Below are positions 1 through 9,031 of a stretch of DNA of 64,000 bases, piece by piece (position 1 is the first letter of the stretch; each line of letters opens with the position of its first letter). The stretch covers positions 2,359,001-2,423,000 of the forward strand of contig NC_007761.1 of NCBI RefSeq assembly GCF_000092045.1, given 5' to 3'. The translations under genes and the position numbers were made by a program. A model generated the notes under the pieces. The model saw nothing but the letters and a program-made list of their open reading frames with translations, made no database searches and had not been told where the DNA came from. The DNA comes from Rhizobium etli CFN 42. GTDB taxonomy: Bacteria > Pseudomonadota > Alphaproteobacteria > Rhizobiales > Rhizobiaceae.

Positions 1-422
1 TGCCTCTTTCCGAAATCGCAAGGCTCGAAGCGCTGGGCGGCGCCGAAATCAACGAGGCGAAGAAGATTCTCGCCACGGAAGCGACCGCGATCGTCCACGG
101 TCGCGTGGCGGCCGAAGCATCCGCAGAAACGGCCCGCACCACCTTCGAGGAAGGCCGCATCGCCGAAAACCTGCCTTCGGTCGAGATCCCGGCCACAGAA
201 CTCGACGGCGGCATCGGTCTGCTCTCGCTGATGGTGCGCGCCGGCCTTGCCGGCTCCAACGGCGAAGCCCGTCGCCACGTCCAGGGTGGCGCAGTGCGCG
301 TCAATGACGAGGCCATCAGCGACGAACGCCGCCTGATCGGCAGCGGCGAAATTACCGCCGACGGCGTCATCAAGCTCTCGCTCGGCAAGAAGAAGCACAT
401 CCTGATCCGCCGCGCGGCATAG
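1..422 (+). CDS. tyrS: Tyrosine--tRNA ligase, C-terminal part (partial)
   Basis: Only the 3' end of the gene lies in the window; the frame is open from base 3 and ends at a TAG. The visible 139 residues hold the linker and the C-terminal S4-like RNA-binding domain of class I tyrosyl-tRNA synthetase ([25 protein letters not shown]... then VRVNDE), ending in a basic KKKHILIR tail. The enzyme charges tRNA-Tyr in the cytoplasm, and the S4 domain contacts the tRNA. The catalytic Rossmann domain with its HIGH and KMSKS signatures lies upstream of the window. A GC-rich hairpin terminator follows 27 bases after the stop. The assignment rests on the S4 pattern and the typical tail, so it is likely but not complete. 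Confidence 0.85.
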   Translation, partial: PLSEIARLEALGGAEINEAKKILATEATAIVHGRVAAEASAETARTTFEEGRIAENLPSVEIPATELDGGIGLLSLMVRAGLAGSNGEARRHVQGGAVRVNDEAISDERRLIGSGEITADGVIKLSLGKKKHILIRRAA

Positions 423-448
423 GTCGCTTCCAATTGGACGGATTTTGG

Positions 449-474
449 AGCCGGCGCCCCGCGCCGGCTTTTCC
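449..474 (+). terminator. Rho-independent terminator after tyrS
   Basis: AGCCGGCGC (449-457) pairs with GCGCCGGCT (461-469) across a CCC loop and is followed by TTTTCC. This perfect 9-bp stem with a T run lies just downstream of the tyrS stop. Confidence 0.8.
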
Positions 475-486
475 TTTGGCGCGGGA

Positions 487-768
487 TCAGTCGGCCCGCC
501 ACCGATATTCCGCTTCGTCTTGTTTCATCTCTCGCAGGAGAGGTCCGGGGGGATTAACCTCCGAAGCGGGTCGCACGCGCGACCACCAGCCGATCGAGAA
601 GATCGGCGCCGTCATCTTTGCGTCGAGCGGAACCAGGAGGACGTGCTCGACGGGGATGCTCTTCACCGGCTTCAGCCGTCCGCCCTTTTTTGCAGAATTC
701 GAAGCCTCGCCAACTGTCACGGCCATCATGGTGGCCGATAGGAAAGAGACTGTCCGGGCGCACTGCAT
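487..768 (-). CDS. Small hypothetical protein (93 aa)
   Basis: This candidate gene lies in the 538-base gap between tyrS and the GH13 gene. The frame stays open much further upstream as antisense of the next gene, but a good ribosome-binding site (GGAGG, 5 bases before ATG) points to a start at 768. The 93-residue product begins MQCARTVSFLSATMM, perhaps a weak signal or membrane-anchoring segment, and then has a stretch SIPVEHVLLVPLDAKM followed by IFSIGWW. I do not recognise a family and infer no function. Support comes from the ribosome-binding site and a protein-like composition only. The remaining bases 769-960 show no gene. Confidence 0.45.
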   Translation of the reverse strand: MQCARTVSFLSATMMAVTVGEASNSAKKGGRLKPVKSIPVEHVLLVPLDAKMTAPIFSIGWWSRVRPASEVNPPGPLLREMKQDEAEYRWRAD

Positions 769-960
769 GGCATCCTCCGACATTGCACCAATCGCTGTTG
801 CAGCTGGCACCCACATTACATCAGAATTATCTAAAATAAGCAAAGCATCAATGACCAGCCTATAAGTCGCAATTATCCAACTGGCCGCGCCACGATATCG
901 CCTTCCCGGAACCTTTTCCGCCCGACGGGATTTGCGACCAGATGCATTTGGAGCGCCGGC

Positions 961-2622
961 ATGATCAACGACCTCTGGTATAAGAACGCCGTCATCTACT
1001 GCCTGTCCGTCGAGAGCTTCATGGATGCGAACGGCGACGGTGTGGGCGATTTCCAGGGCCTGATGCGCCGTCTCGACTATCTCTCCGGCCTCGGCGTGAC
1101 GGCGATCTGGCTCATGCCGTTCCAGACGTCGCCCGGTCGGGACGACGGCTACGACGTCTCCGATTACTACAATGTCGACCCACGCTATGGCTCGCTCGGC
1201 GATTTCGTCGAGTTCACCCATGGTGCCAAACAGCGGGGCATCCGGGTGTTGATCGATCTGGTGATCAATCACACCTCCAAGGATCATCCCTGGTTCGAAG
1301 ACGCTAGGAGCGACCCGCATTCACGCTATCGCGAGTGGTACGTCTGGTCAGACAAAAAGCCCGCCAACGCGGATCAGGGCATGGTTTTCCCGGGCGTCCA
1401 GAAAACCACCTGGACCTATGACGAAAAAGCCAAGGGCTATTATTTTCACCGCTTCTACGATCACCAGCCCGATCTCAACACGTCCAATCCCGAGGTGCAG
1501 GCGGAGATCCTCAAGATCATGGGCTTCTGGATCCAGCTCGGCGTCTCGGGCTTCCGCATGGACGCCGCCCCCTTCATCATCGCCACCAAGGGCGCAGAGG
1601 TCACCAAGCCGGTCGAGCAGTTCGACATGCTGAGGAAATTTCGCGAATTCCTGCAATGGCGACTGGGAGATTCCATCGTGCTGGCGGAGGCCAATATCCT
1701 GCCGAAGGACAATTTCGAATATTTCGGCGACGATGGCGACCGCATGCAGATGATGTTCAATTTCCAGGTCAACCAGACGCTGTTTTATGCTCTCGCCACG
1801 GCCGACACGCGGCCTCTGAAGAAGGCTATGGATGCCACGAAGCCGCGCCCGGCAACCGCGCAATGGGGTCTATTTCTTCGCAACCACGATGAACTGGATC
1901 TCGGTCGCCTGACGGATAAGCAGCGCGATGCGGTATTCGCGGCATTTGGACCCGAGAAGGAAATGCAACTTTACGACAGGGGCATTCGCCGTCGCCTGGC
2001 GCCTATGCTCGGCGGCGACCGCCGCAGGATCGAGTTGGCCTACAGCCTGCTGTTCTCGCTGCCCGGAACGCCGGTCATCCGCTACGGCGATGAAATCGGC
2101 ATGGGCGATGATCTGTGCCTGCCGGAGCGCAATTGCGCGCGCACCCCGATGCAATGGTCGACGGAACCGGAAGGCGGTTTCACCAAAAGCGCGAAGCCCG
2201 TTTCGCCTGTTATCAAGGACGGCCCCTACGGCTTCGAGCATATCAATGTCGCCGCCCAGCGGCGCGACCCGAATTCGCTCTTGAACTGGACCGAGCGGAT
2301 GATCCGGATGCGCAAGGAGGCTCCCGAGATCGGTTGGGGCGATTTCTCAGCGGTCGACACAGGTGACGACGGCGTACTGGCGCTGCGTTATGACTGGCGC
2401 GGCAATTCGGTGCTGATCCTGCACAACCTGCATCCGCACCCGACGGAAGTGACCTTCGATCCTGATGTTGGTGAACTCGGGCGACTGCTGATCGATATTG
2501 CCGATGGGGCAAGTAGCGAAGCCGACGAAAACGGGCGCCATACGGTCGTGCTCGATGCCTATGGCTACCGCTGGTATCGCGTCGGCGGTCTCGACTATCT
2601 CCTCAGGCGGAAAGATATTTAG
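961..2622 (+). CDS. GH13 alpha-amylase-family protein, trehalose-synthase-like
   Basis: This 553-residue cytoplasmic protein has a complete GH13 TIM barrel. Visible landmarks are DLVINHTS (region I, ~99-106), GFRMDAAPF with nucleophile Asp201, VLAEANI with acid/base Glu243, and LRNHDEL with His309 and Asp310. The spacing, the FLRNHDEL context and the later CARTPMQWS motif resemble maltose-to-trehalose isomerases (TreS) more than secreted amylases, and there is no signal peptide. There is no C-terminal maltokinase domain. It probably interconverts or hydrolyses small alpha-glucosides such as maltose or trehalose. An oligo-1,6-glucosidase or sucrose-type activity cannot be excluded. A GGAG ribosome-binding site precedes the ATG. 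It converges on the AsmA-like gene with a 12-base gap. Confidence 0.82.
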   Translation: MINDLWYKNAVIYCLSVESFMDANGDGVGDFQGLMRRLDYLSGLGVTAIWLMPFQTSPGRDDGYDVSDYYNVDPRYGSLGDFVEFTHGAKQRGIRVLIDLVINHTSKDHPWFEDARSDPHSRYREWYVWSDKKPANADQGMVFPGVQKTTWTYDEKAKGYYFHRFYDHQPDLNTSNPEVQAEILKIMGFWIQLGVSGFRMDAAPFIIATKGAEVTKPVEQFDMLRKFREFLQWRLGDSIVLAEANILPKDNFEYFGDDGDRMQMMFNFQVNQTLFYALATADTRPLKKAMDATKPRPATAQWGLFLRNHDELDLGRLTDKQRDAVFAAFGPEKEMQLYDRGIRRRLAPMLGGDRRRIELAYSLLFSLPGTPVIRYGDEIGMGDDLCLPERNCARTPMQWSTEPEGGFTKSAKPVSPVIKDGPYGFEHINVAAQRRDPNSLLNWTERMIRMRKEAPEIGWGDFSAVDTGDDGVLALRYDWRGNSVLILHNLHPHPTEVTFDPDVGELGRLLIDIADGASSEADENGRHTVVLDAYGYRWYRVGGLDYLLRRKDI

Positions 2623-2634
2623 TCTCGCTTTCCC

Positions 2635-5600
2635 TCACTGGAATTCGAAAATCTGCCGGAAGACGCCCGGGGCGATGATCGACAGCGGATTGATCTGCAG
2701 GTTCGGCTGATCGAACTTGCCGGTGAGCTTAAAGGTGATGCCGATCAGGCCGCGGTCGCTTCCATTGCCGAGGATGACGCCGATCAGAGGCAGTTCGGCA
2801 AAGAGGCGATTGAGGCCATAGGCCGGCATGAAGGTGCCGGTCATATCCATATTGCCCTTGCGGTCGCGCACCACGCCCTGGAAGGTCGCGCCGATCTGGT
2901 CGCCGCGAAGCACGCCGTTCTCGATACCGACCATGCCGTTGCGCGAGACGATGCGGGCAAAGCCGCGCTGGAAGCGTTGCGACGAGGTATCGATGTCGCG
3001 TTTGACCGCCTCATTGAGGCTGCGCTGCTCGTTGCCGACAGGTGTCGAGACGATCGAACGCAGGCGCTGCTCGTTGACGATCGAGAAGCGGCGCACATCG
3101 AGCGAGCCGTCCCACCCGCCCTGCGGCGAAAGCCGGATCGCCAGATTGAGCAGGCCTCCCTGCATGTGCTGATAGAGATCGGCAAAACGCGATACCGCAC
3201 CGGCATCGCCGCTGGTGATATTGACGACACCGCCGTCCTTCATCTGGCTGACGACGGCCTCGCCGCTGTCCGTGATGCCGGAAAAATTCAGTGCCTGCAG
3301 CTTGTCGCCGCGCAGTGACACCTGCGCCTGGAAATTTCCGACCTTCTCGTCGTTGAAGCCGACGACATTTTTCAGCTTGGCGCGCACCGACACGCCGGTA
3401 TTGTCGCCATCGCCGTCCTCGCCGCCCTCCGAGCCCGCTTTCAATCGCGCGATGACCGGCCGCGCATCGGCGCTGTCGCCGGAAACGGAGACGTCGAAAT
3501 TGCCCTTGCTGCGCTTGACCGACAGGGCGAAATCATCGAGCGAGGAGAGCCTGACGCTGTCGAAATCCGCCGAGATAAGACCGGTCTTGCCGACAACAAG
3601 CGATCCGCTGGCGCCGAAGCCATCACCCTTCAGCCGGAAATTCTTGATCTCGGTATTCTCGGGCGGGCCGGACATCTCGAATTCGGCGGAGGCGGCAATG
3701 CCGCTGCCTTTCGACCAGCCGATCCAGGGCAGGTCGAGCATCGATTTGGTGAGATCGAGCTGAACGTCTTGTCGGTCGTCGTCGATCCGCGTCAGCACCA
3801 TCTTCAGGTTGCCCCTGACGATATCGGAAAGCCCGGGCATCACCTTGCTGCGCTCATCATCGGAGAGCGTGGCCGTAATCACGCGCTGCCGCTGCACACC
3901 AGACGACGCCTCGACCGGCTCGGTCAGATCGATGTCTGCGGGAATGCCGTCGATCTCCCCCTTGGCGTCAAGCGTGATCTGCTTCGGATCGCCATTCAGC
4001 ATGCCGCTGACATTGCTGATCGTGCGGCCGGAAAACGGCTTGGCAAGATCGACGTCAGCGAGCTTCATGGCGGCCTTCCACTCGGCCGGCGGCGGGTTTT
4101 GCGACGACAGCAGTCCGAAATGCGCCTTCACATTCGCGTCGATGTGCCCCTTGAAATCGTCGGGCGTAAAGCCGGCGCGCTGCAGCACCCGGATTGGTTT
4201 GTAGGTCAGGAGCTCGCCTATGGCGTCCGCCGCGCCTGATACCGCCAGATCGATATCGGCCATCAGCGGTTTGTCGTAGGCGGACGGTATGACGAACGTT
4301 CCCTGCCCGAGTGCGACGGACCGGCCGGAGGGGAAATAGGACATGCCGCTCTTGATCAAAATCGTTGCAACGGGCCCGGTCAGGTCGAAATGCGCCGCCG
4401 TATCGCGGACCGGCGGAATATCGCCCGCGACGTTCATCCGCGCGCCGGCAATATCGAAGCCGATGCGGATCTGATTGGCATCGAGCTTTAATCCCCTGCC
4501 CCCGGCTGCCTCGTCAAGCCGACCGAAGGGGATGAAGACGGAGATGGCCGCGTCGGTGACAGTGCCGCCGAAGAGATTGCCGTGCACCCATGTGCGCACC
4601 TTCGGCGCCATCCAGAACGGCCAGAGCTGCTTGATCGCCGTCGTCTGCAGCTCTCTGGATTGGCCGGCAAAGCTGATTTCCGGCGATTTATCGCCGAGCC
4701 TGACGTGCAACGCCCCGTAAAGCGCGCCGAGCGGGCTGGAGACAGTCATGTTGGGAAAGAGGAATTCCCGGCCGGCGACCATATAGCGTCCGGTCGCCTG
4801 GATGTCGAAGGCAACAGGCTGTTCGCCGGACCCGCTCGGGGCGGCGGTGCCGCCGCTGACGAGCAGATCGATGCCGAAGCCCTTGCCGGCTTTGGGATCG
4901 AGTTTGTCGAGATCGATCAGCGCGCCATTGAGGGGCAGCGTGGTTGCGCCGAACCGGAGATTCGATTTAGTGATCTCGACTGTCTGCTTGATGAAGTCAT
5001 AGGCCAGATTGATTTGCCCGCCCGACAGCTCCTGCGGATCGCCGTCGGCATAGATCAGACCGGGATCGACGTCGATCGTCGCCGCGAGGGACGGCTCGGC
5101 GCCATCGCGCGCCCTCGTGGCCGACACCGTCAGGTCGGCAAAAGTGGTAAGCCCCTGCCGTATCACGCCCTGGTCGTTGCGTTTCAGCGTAAACGGCGTG
5201 AGGTTCGCATGCTTGAGCGTCGCCACCACCTTCGACACCTGGCCGTCTTCCTTCTCGGCCAGCACGTCGAGTTCCGCCACCTCGCCATTAAGCGCAACCT
5301 CCCCTCTCAATTGCAGCGAGGATGGCCCGCCATGAGCGAACACCAGATTGTCGACGACGAGCGACAGCGGGCCGTTCGCCGTATCGGCAAGCTTGATGTC
5401 GATGCCGGAGATGCGCACGGAATTCGTCGAACCGCGCGCCACGATGCTGTCGAACATGTCGAGTTGCTCGAAGATCGTCTCCATCGCCGCCGGCATGGCG
5501 TCGATGCGCAGATCGTCAAGCTTGACCGGGTTGCCGGAGGGCAGAAGCGAAGTGTCGAGTGCGATATCCTCCGCTTCGATATCCGCAACGGCAATCCGGC

Positions 5601-6033
5601 CGCGGAAAAGCTGCAGCGGATCGAGGCCCAGGCGCACCGAACCCGTCGTCGACAGGTGCTCACCGCTCCTCTGGTCGATCATATTGACGTTGCGCGCTTC
5701 CAGCGCCAGTCGGAAGTCGGAGGTGAAACGGATAACGGTGGAGCCGACTTCGGCGCGGTAACGCGGTCCCGCCACGCCATCAAGCGCCGCCTGCGCCTGC
5801 TGAGACAGCGGCTTATCGAACATGCCGCTTTCGATGGTGAACACGATGGCGGCAAGAATAAGGAGAATCAGTCCGAGGAAAACCGACGTCAGCTTCGCCG
5901 TCCGGCGCATCGGCGAACGCGGCGGCGGGCAATGAACGATGATCGGATCCTCGGCCTGAGCGGACGGCAAGCGGTCCAGCGCAACGATATCCTTCTTGCG
6001 AAACGTGACCTTTTCGCCGCGGATGGCTGACAT
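2635..6033 (-). CDS. AsmA/DUF3971 (YhdP-like) envelope protein
   Basis: This 1132-residue protein has a basic cytoplasmic N-terminus (~40 residues), one transmembrane helix (~residues 46-68, FLGLILLILAAIVFTIESGMF) and a long periplasmic part rich in beta-strand-like alternating segments. The C-terminus LSIIAPGVFRQIFEF is typical of the AsmA-like C-terminal domain of YhdP/DUF3971 proteins. Members of the AsmA/TamB superfamily are thought to bridge the inner and outer membranes and help move phospholipids or keep the outer membrane intact. That role is known for the family, not shown here. GAGGG lies 5 bases before the ATG. It is divergent from bcp and probably transcribed alone. Confidence 0.8.
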   Translation of the reverse strand: MSAIRGEKVTFRKKDIVALDRLPSAQAEDPIIVHCPPPRSPMRRTAKLTSVFLGLILLILAAIVFTIESGMFDKPLSQQAQAALDGVAGPRYRAEVGSTVIRFTSDFRLALEARNVNMIDQRSGEHLSTTGSVRLGLDPLQLFRGRIAVADIEAEDIALDTSLLPSGNPVKLDDLRIDAMPAAMETIFEQLDMFDSIVARGSTNSVRISGIDIKLADTANGPLSLVVDNLVFAHGGPSSLQLRGEVALNGEVAELDVLAEKEDGQVSKVVATLKHANLTPFTLKRNDQGVIRQGLTTFADLTVSATRARDGAEPSLAATIDVDPGLIYADGDPQELSGGQINLAYDFIKQTVEITKSNLRFGATTLPLNGALIDLDKLDPKAGKGFGIDLLVSGGTAAPSGSGEQPVAFDIQATGRYMVAGREFLFPNMTVSSPLGALYGALHVRLGDKSPEISFAGQSRELQTTAIKQLWPFWMAPKVRTWVHGNLFGGTVTDAAISVFIPFGRLDEAAGGRGLKLDANQIRIGFDIAGARMNVAGDIPPVRDTAAHFDLTGPVATILIKSGMSYFPSGRSVALGQGTFVIPSAYDKPLMADIDLAVSGAADAIGELLTYKPIRVLQRAGFTPDDFKGHIDANVKAHFGLLSSQNPPPAEWKAAMKLADVDLAKPFSGRTISNVSGMLNGDPKQITLDAKGEIDGIPADIDLTEPVEASSGVQRQRVITATLSDDERSKVMPGLSDIVRGNLKMVLTRIDDDRQDVQLDLTKSMLDLPWIGWSKGSGIAASAEFEMSGPPENTEIKNFRLKGDGFGASGSLVVGKTGLISADFDSVRLSSLDDFALSVKRSKGNFDVSVSGDSADARPVIARLKAGSEGGEDGDGDNTGVSVRAKLKNVVGFNDEKVGNFQAQVSLRGDKLQALNFSGITDSGEAVVSQMKDGGVVNITSGDAGAVSRFADLYQHMQGGLLNLAIRLSPQGGWDGSLDVRRFSIVNEQRLRSIVSTPVGNEQRSLNEAVKRDIDTSSQRFQRGFARIVSRNGMVGIENGVLRGDQIGATFQGVVRDRKGNMDMTGTFMPAYGLNRLFAELPLIGVILGNGSDRGLIGITFKLTGKFDQPNLQINPLSIIAPGVFRQIFEFQ

Positions 6034-6080
6034 GCGCCCTCGGGCTCTCCCTTAAATTAAAGAATTGAACCCGGCCATGC

Positions 6081-6107
6081 TGGACGGGTTTCCGTCCACT
6101 ATATAAT
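6081..6107 (+). promoter_or_regulatory. Candidate bcp promoter with hairpin
   Basis: A perfect TATAAT (6102-6107) lies about 50 bases before the bcp start. It is immediately preceded by a perfect inverted repeat, TGGACGG (6081-6087) / CCGTCCA (6092-6098) with a GTTT loop, which sits where the -35 element would be. No good -35 hexamer is visible, so the site may need an activator. Confidence 0.4.
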
Positions 6108-6158
6108 TCGGGGACAGAGAGTGTCATCCACAAACCCGGCAAAAGAAAGGTTTCCCCA

Positions 6159-6632
6159 ATGGCGGTTCCCGGCATCGGTGCCCTGGCCCCCGACTTCAAC
6201 CTCCCCCGCGATGGCGGTGGCCGTGTCTCGCTATCCGATTTTCACGGCAGGCCGCTCGTCCTGTTCTTCTATCCCAAGGACGACACGACAGGCTGCACGG
6301 CCGAATCGCTGGCTTTTACTGCGCTGGCGCCGGAGTTTGAAGCAGCAGGTGCTGCCGTTATCGGCATGTCGCCCGATTCGGCAGCCTGCCACGACAAGTT
6401 TATCAAAAAGCACCGTCTTTCGGTCGCGCTCGCCTCGGATGAAGACAAGACGACATTGCAGGCCTATGGTGTCTGGAAGGAAAAGAGCATGTACGGCCGC
6501 AACTTCATGGGCGTCGAACGCACGACTTTCCTTATCCGTCAGGATGGCACGATCGCGACAATCTGGCAGAAGGTGAAAGTACAGGGCCATGCCGAGGCCG
6601 TCCTCGAGGCCGTCAGGAATCTGGCCGCGTGA
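6159..6632 (+). CDS. bcp: Thioredoxin-dependent peroxiredoxin (BCP/PrxQ)
   Basis: This 157-residue cytoplasmic peroxidase reduces hydrogen peroxide and organic hydroperoxides using thioredoxin. The peroxidatic Cys46 sits in FYPKDDTTGCTAE. The resolving cysteine usually found five residues later is Leu51 here. The only other candidate is Cys77 in SPDSAACHDKF, at a position like the alpha-3-type resolving cysteine of some PrxQ proteins, so this is probably an alpha-3-type PrxQ rather than the classic alpha-2 type. Its stop overlaps the GTG start of the DUF455 gene by four bases (GTGA), so the two are likely translationally coupled. Confidence 0.93.
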   Translation: MAVPGIGALAPDFNLPRDGGGRVSLSDFHGRPLVLFFYPKDDTTGCTAESLAFTALAPEFEAAGAAVIGMSPDSAACHDKFIKKHRLSVALASDEDKTTLQAYGVWKEKSMYGRNFMGVERTTFLIRQDGTIATIWQKVKVQGHAEAVLEAVRNLAA

Positions 6633-7456
6633 CCGGTGATCTCGCGATAAACTCGCTGCGCGGCGGCGCTATAGACGCCATCCGCTCGGCCGACCTCGAC
6701 CGCAAGACCGCCCTTGCGCAGGAAAGCGCCACCCGCTGGTTCGCCCGCCGGGTGTCGCTGCGCTCACCGCTCGACGCTGCCCTGCCGGAGAGGCCCGGCC
6801 GTCCCGATAAACCGGTGCTGACGCCGCCGACCCAGGTGGAAAAGCGCTCGTTGCACACGCTAAAAGGCCGGATCGCCCTCTTCCATGCCATTGCCCATAT
6901 CGAGCTCAACGCCGTCGATCTCGCGCTCGATATCGTGGCGCGATTTGCAACAGAGCCGGTGCCGAATTCCTTCTTCGACGGCTGGATGCAGGTCGCCTTC
7001 GAGGAGGCGAAGCATTTCCGCATGGTGCGCGCCCGCCTGAACGATCTCGGCGCCGATTACGGCGATCTTCCCGCCCACGACGGGTTGTGGCAGGCCGCCC
7101 ATTCGACGCGCAACGACCTGACGGCAAGGCTGGCGGTCGTGCCACTGATTCTCGAAGCCCGTGGTCTCGACGTCACGCCGTCGCTGCAGGCGAAGATGCG
7201 TGAGACCGGCGATCTCGAAAGCGCGGCGGTGCTCGATGTCATTTACAACGACGAGAAAGGTCATGTCGCCGTTGGCGCCAAATGGTTCCGCTTCCTCTGC
7301 GCGCGGGAGAAACGCGATCCGGCAAAGGCCTTTCAGGAGCTGGTGCGCACCAATTTCCGCGGGCCGCTGAAGCCGCCTTTCAACGATCTTGCCCGCGCCG
7401 AAGCCGGGTTGACGCCATCCTTCTACCGCTCCCTGGCATCGATCAGCCATGCCTGA
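6629..7456 (+). CDS. DUF455 ferritin-like protein
   Basis: This 275-residue protein starts at GTG and overlaps bcp by four bases. It carries the carboxylate/histidine pattern of a ferritin-like four-helix bundle: HAIAHIELNAVDLALD (~87-102), FEEAKHF (~125-131) and YNDEKGHVAVG (~209-219), which would bind a di-iron centre. This matches the DUF455 family, whose substrate is unknown. MiaE-like tRNA hydroxylases have a related fold, but the motifs fit DUF455. Coupling to a peroxiredoxin suggests a link to oxidative stress or iron handling, which is inference from context. Confidence 0.85.
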   Translation: MTGDLAINSLRGGAIDAIRSADLDRKTALAQESATRWFARRVSLRSPLDAALPERPGRPDKPVLTPPTQVEKRSLHTLKGRIALFHAIAHIELNAVDLALDIVARFATEPVPNSFFDGWMQVAFEEAKHFRMVRARLNDLGADYGDLPAHDGLWQAAHSTRNDLTARLAVVPLILEARGLDVTPSLQAKMRETGDLESAAVLDVIYNDEKGHVAVGAKWFRFLCAREKRDPAKAFQELVRTNFRGPLKPPFNDLARAEAGLTPSFYRSLASISHA

Positions 7457-7560
7457 GCTGATTGATTTTCTAACGTAAACGGCGGCGACGAAAGCATTCA
7501 TTAACCATAAACGTGTCTAATTTCCGAAAGAGGCGTAGAGCATCAATCGGGAGAGCCTGC

Positions 7561-8874
7561 GTGAACGGCGGACATCAGCACCGGGTATTCGGCAAGCGGG
7601 CGCAGGAACATATTCTGATCCTGGCAAGCGGTGACAAGGTCCGCCACATGACGGTTCGGCCGTGGATGGCCGCCCTCGCCTTCTGCTTCCTCGGCGTCTT
7701 TTCCATCGGCTACCTCCTGGCCACCTCCTATCTCGTGCTGCGCGACGACCTGATCGGCGCCACCATGGCGCGCCAAGCCCGCATGCAGCACGACTACGAA
7801 GATCGCATCGCCGCCCTTCGTGCCCAGGTCGATCGCATCACCTCCCGTCAGCTTCTCGACCAGCAGGTGGTGGAAGACAAGGTCGACAAGCTGATGGAGC
7901 AGCAGATGGCGCTCACCTCACGCCACGGCAAGCTCGACAACCTGCTCGATCGCGCCGAAAGCTCTGGGCTCACGGATAAGGACAGCGCGCCGTCTTCGCC
8001 CGTGCAATCCTACGCCCCTGCCATCAAGGACAAGCGCGCTTCGCTCGGCGGCAGCGGCATCGAGGCAATCGAGAAACAGCTGGCAAGCGGCGCACCAGCC
8101 GATGCCACTCCCGACAACACCACTCTTGCCTACGTGCCGGCCACAGAGACGGTCGGCGATCGCGCCGACCGCATCTTCTCCAAGGTGACGCTGTCGCTGA
8201 AGGATGTCGAACAGGACCAGCGCAAGCGCGTAGAGCAGCTGACGAGCGACGCCGGCAACGCGGCCAACGCCATCGAGGGCGTGCTGACCCGGTTCAAGAT
8301 TCCCACGCCCGAGACCGCTGCCAAGCAGGACGAGGATGACAGCGCCGTCGGCGGCCCCTATGTCGAGCCGGAGAACAATGACGATTTCAACAATTCGCTG
8401 ATCGCTCTCGACGGCGCGCTGACACGGCTCGAAGCTATACGCAGCACCGCCGAATCCCTGCCCTTCCGCAACCCCGCCGTCGGCAAGGAAATGACCAGCC
8501 CCTTCGGCAACCGCCGCGACCCCTTCCTCGGCCGCCTGGCGCTGCATTCCGGCATCGATTTCCGCTTTTCGCCGGGCGAAAAGATCCGCCCGACGGCGCC
8601 CGGCAAGGTGATATCAGCTGGCTGGACCGGCGGTTACGGCAATATGGTCGAGATCGATCACGGCAACGGCATCTCGACGCGCTACGGGCACATGTCCCAG
8701 GTCCTGGTCAAGATCGGCGATACGGTGGACCGAAACGACGTCATCGGCCTTGCCGGCAGCACGGGCCGCTCGACCGGTACGCATTTGCACTATGAAGTGC
8801 GCCAGAACGGCCATGCGGTCGACCCAGTATATTTCATGAGTGCGGGCCTTAAACTCGCCACCTATATCAAGTAA
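7561..8874 (+). CDS. M23/LytM metallopeptidase, membrane-anchored
   Basis: I prefer the GTG at 7561 because GGGAG lies 7 bases upstream; an in-frame GTG at 7513 would add 16 residues without a ribosome-binding site. The 437-residue protein has a short cytoplasmic head, one transmembrane helix (PWMAALAFCFLGVFSIGYLL), a coiled-coil-like segment (RQARMQHDYEDRIAALRAQV onward) and a C-terminal M23 domain. Zinc ligands HSGID and HLHYE are both present, so it should be an active peptidoglycan endopeptidase rather than a degenerate EnvC-type activator. The coiled coil plus LytM layout is common in cell-wall hydrolases that act during growth or division. It stands alone between DUF455 and the helicase. 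Confidence 0.85.
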   Translation: MNGGHQHRVFGKRAQEHILILASGDKVRHMTVRPWMAALAFCFLGVFSIGYLLATSYLVLRDDLIGATMARQARMQHDYEDRIAALRAQVDRITSRQLLDQQVVEDKVDKLMEQQMALTSRHGKLDNLLDRAESSGLTDKDSAPSSPVQSYAPAIKDKRASLGGSGIEAIEKQLASGAPADATPDNTTLAYVPATETVGDRADRIFSKVTLSLKDVEQDQRKRVEQLTSDAGNAANAIEGVLTRFKIPTPETAAKQDEDDSAVGGPYVEPENNDDFNNSLIALDGALTRLEAIRSTAESLPFRNPAVGKEMTSPFGNRRDPFLGRLALHSGIDFRFSPGEKIRPTAPGKVISAGWTGGYGNMVEIDHGNGISTRYGHMSQVLVKIGDTVDRNDVIGLAGSTGRSTGTHLHYEVRQNGHAVDPVYFMSAGLKLATYIK

Positions 8875-8928
8875 TACCCGCACAGTAACCAAAGCTTCAC
8901 TCTGCATGGGGTGCGGCCTCTCTATTTC

Positions 8929-8956
8929 TTGACTTGCCGGCCATTCGGGGCTATGT
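8929..8956 (+). promoter_or_regulatory. Candidate promoter of the DEAD-box helicase
   Basis: TTGACT (8929-8934) and CTATGT (8951-8956) are 16 bases apart. A transcript from here would have a 5' leader of about 70 bases before the TTG at 9032, which argues against translation from the TTG at 8966. Confidence 0.45.
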
Positions 8957-9031
8957 CGCGCTGCATTGCGGCATGCAATCCCGCCGACTCGTTCAGAGCT
9001 CGGCCGAACCGGAACGGAAACTGTTTTCCCT

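Noticed and set aside
8966..9031. N-terminal extension of the DEAD-box helicase from TTG 8966
   Set aside because: A promoter-like pair lies at 8929-8956, leaving almost no leader, and family members start near TTFADLGLS.
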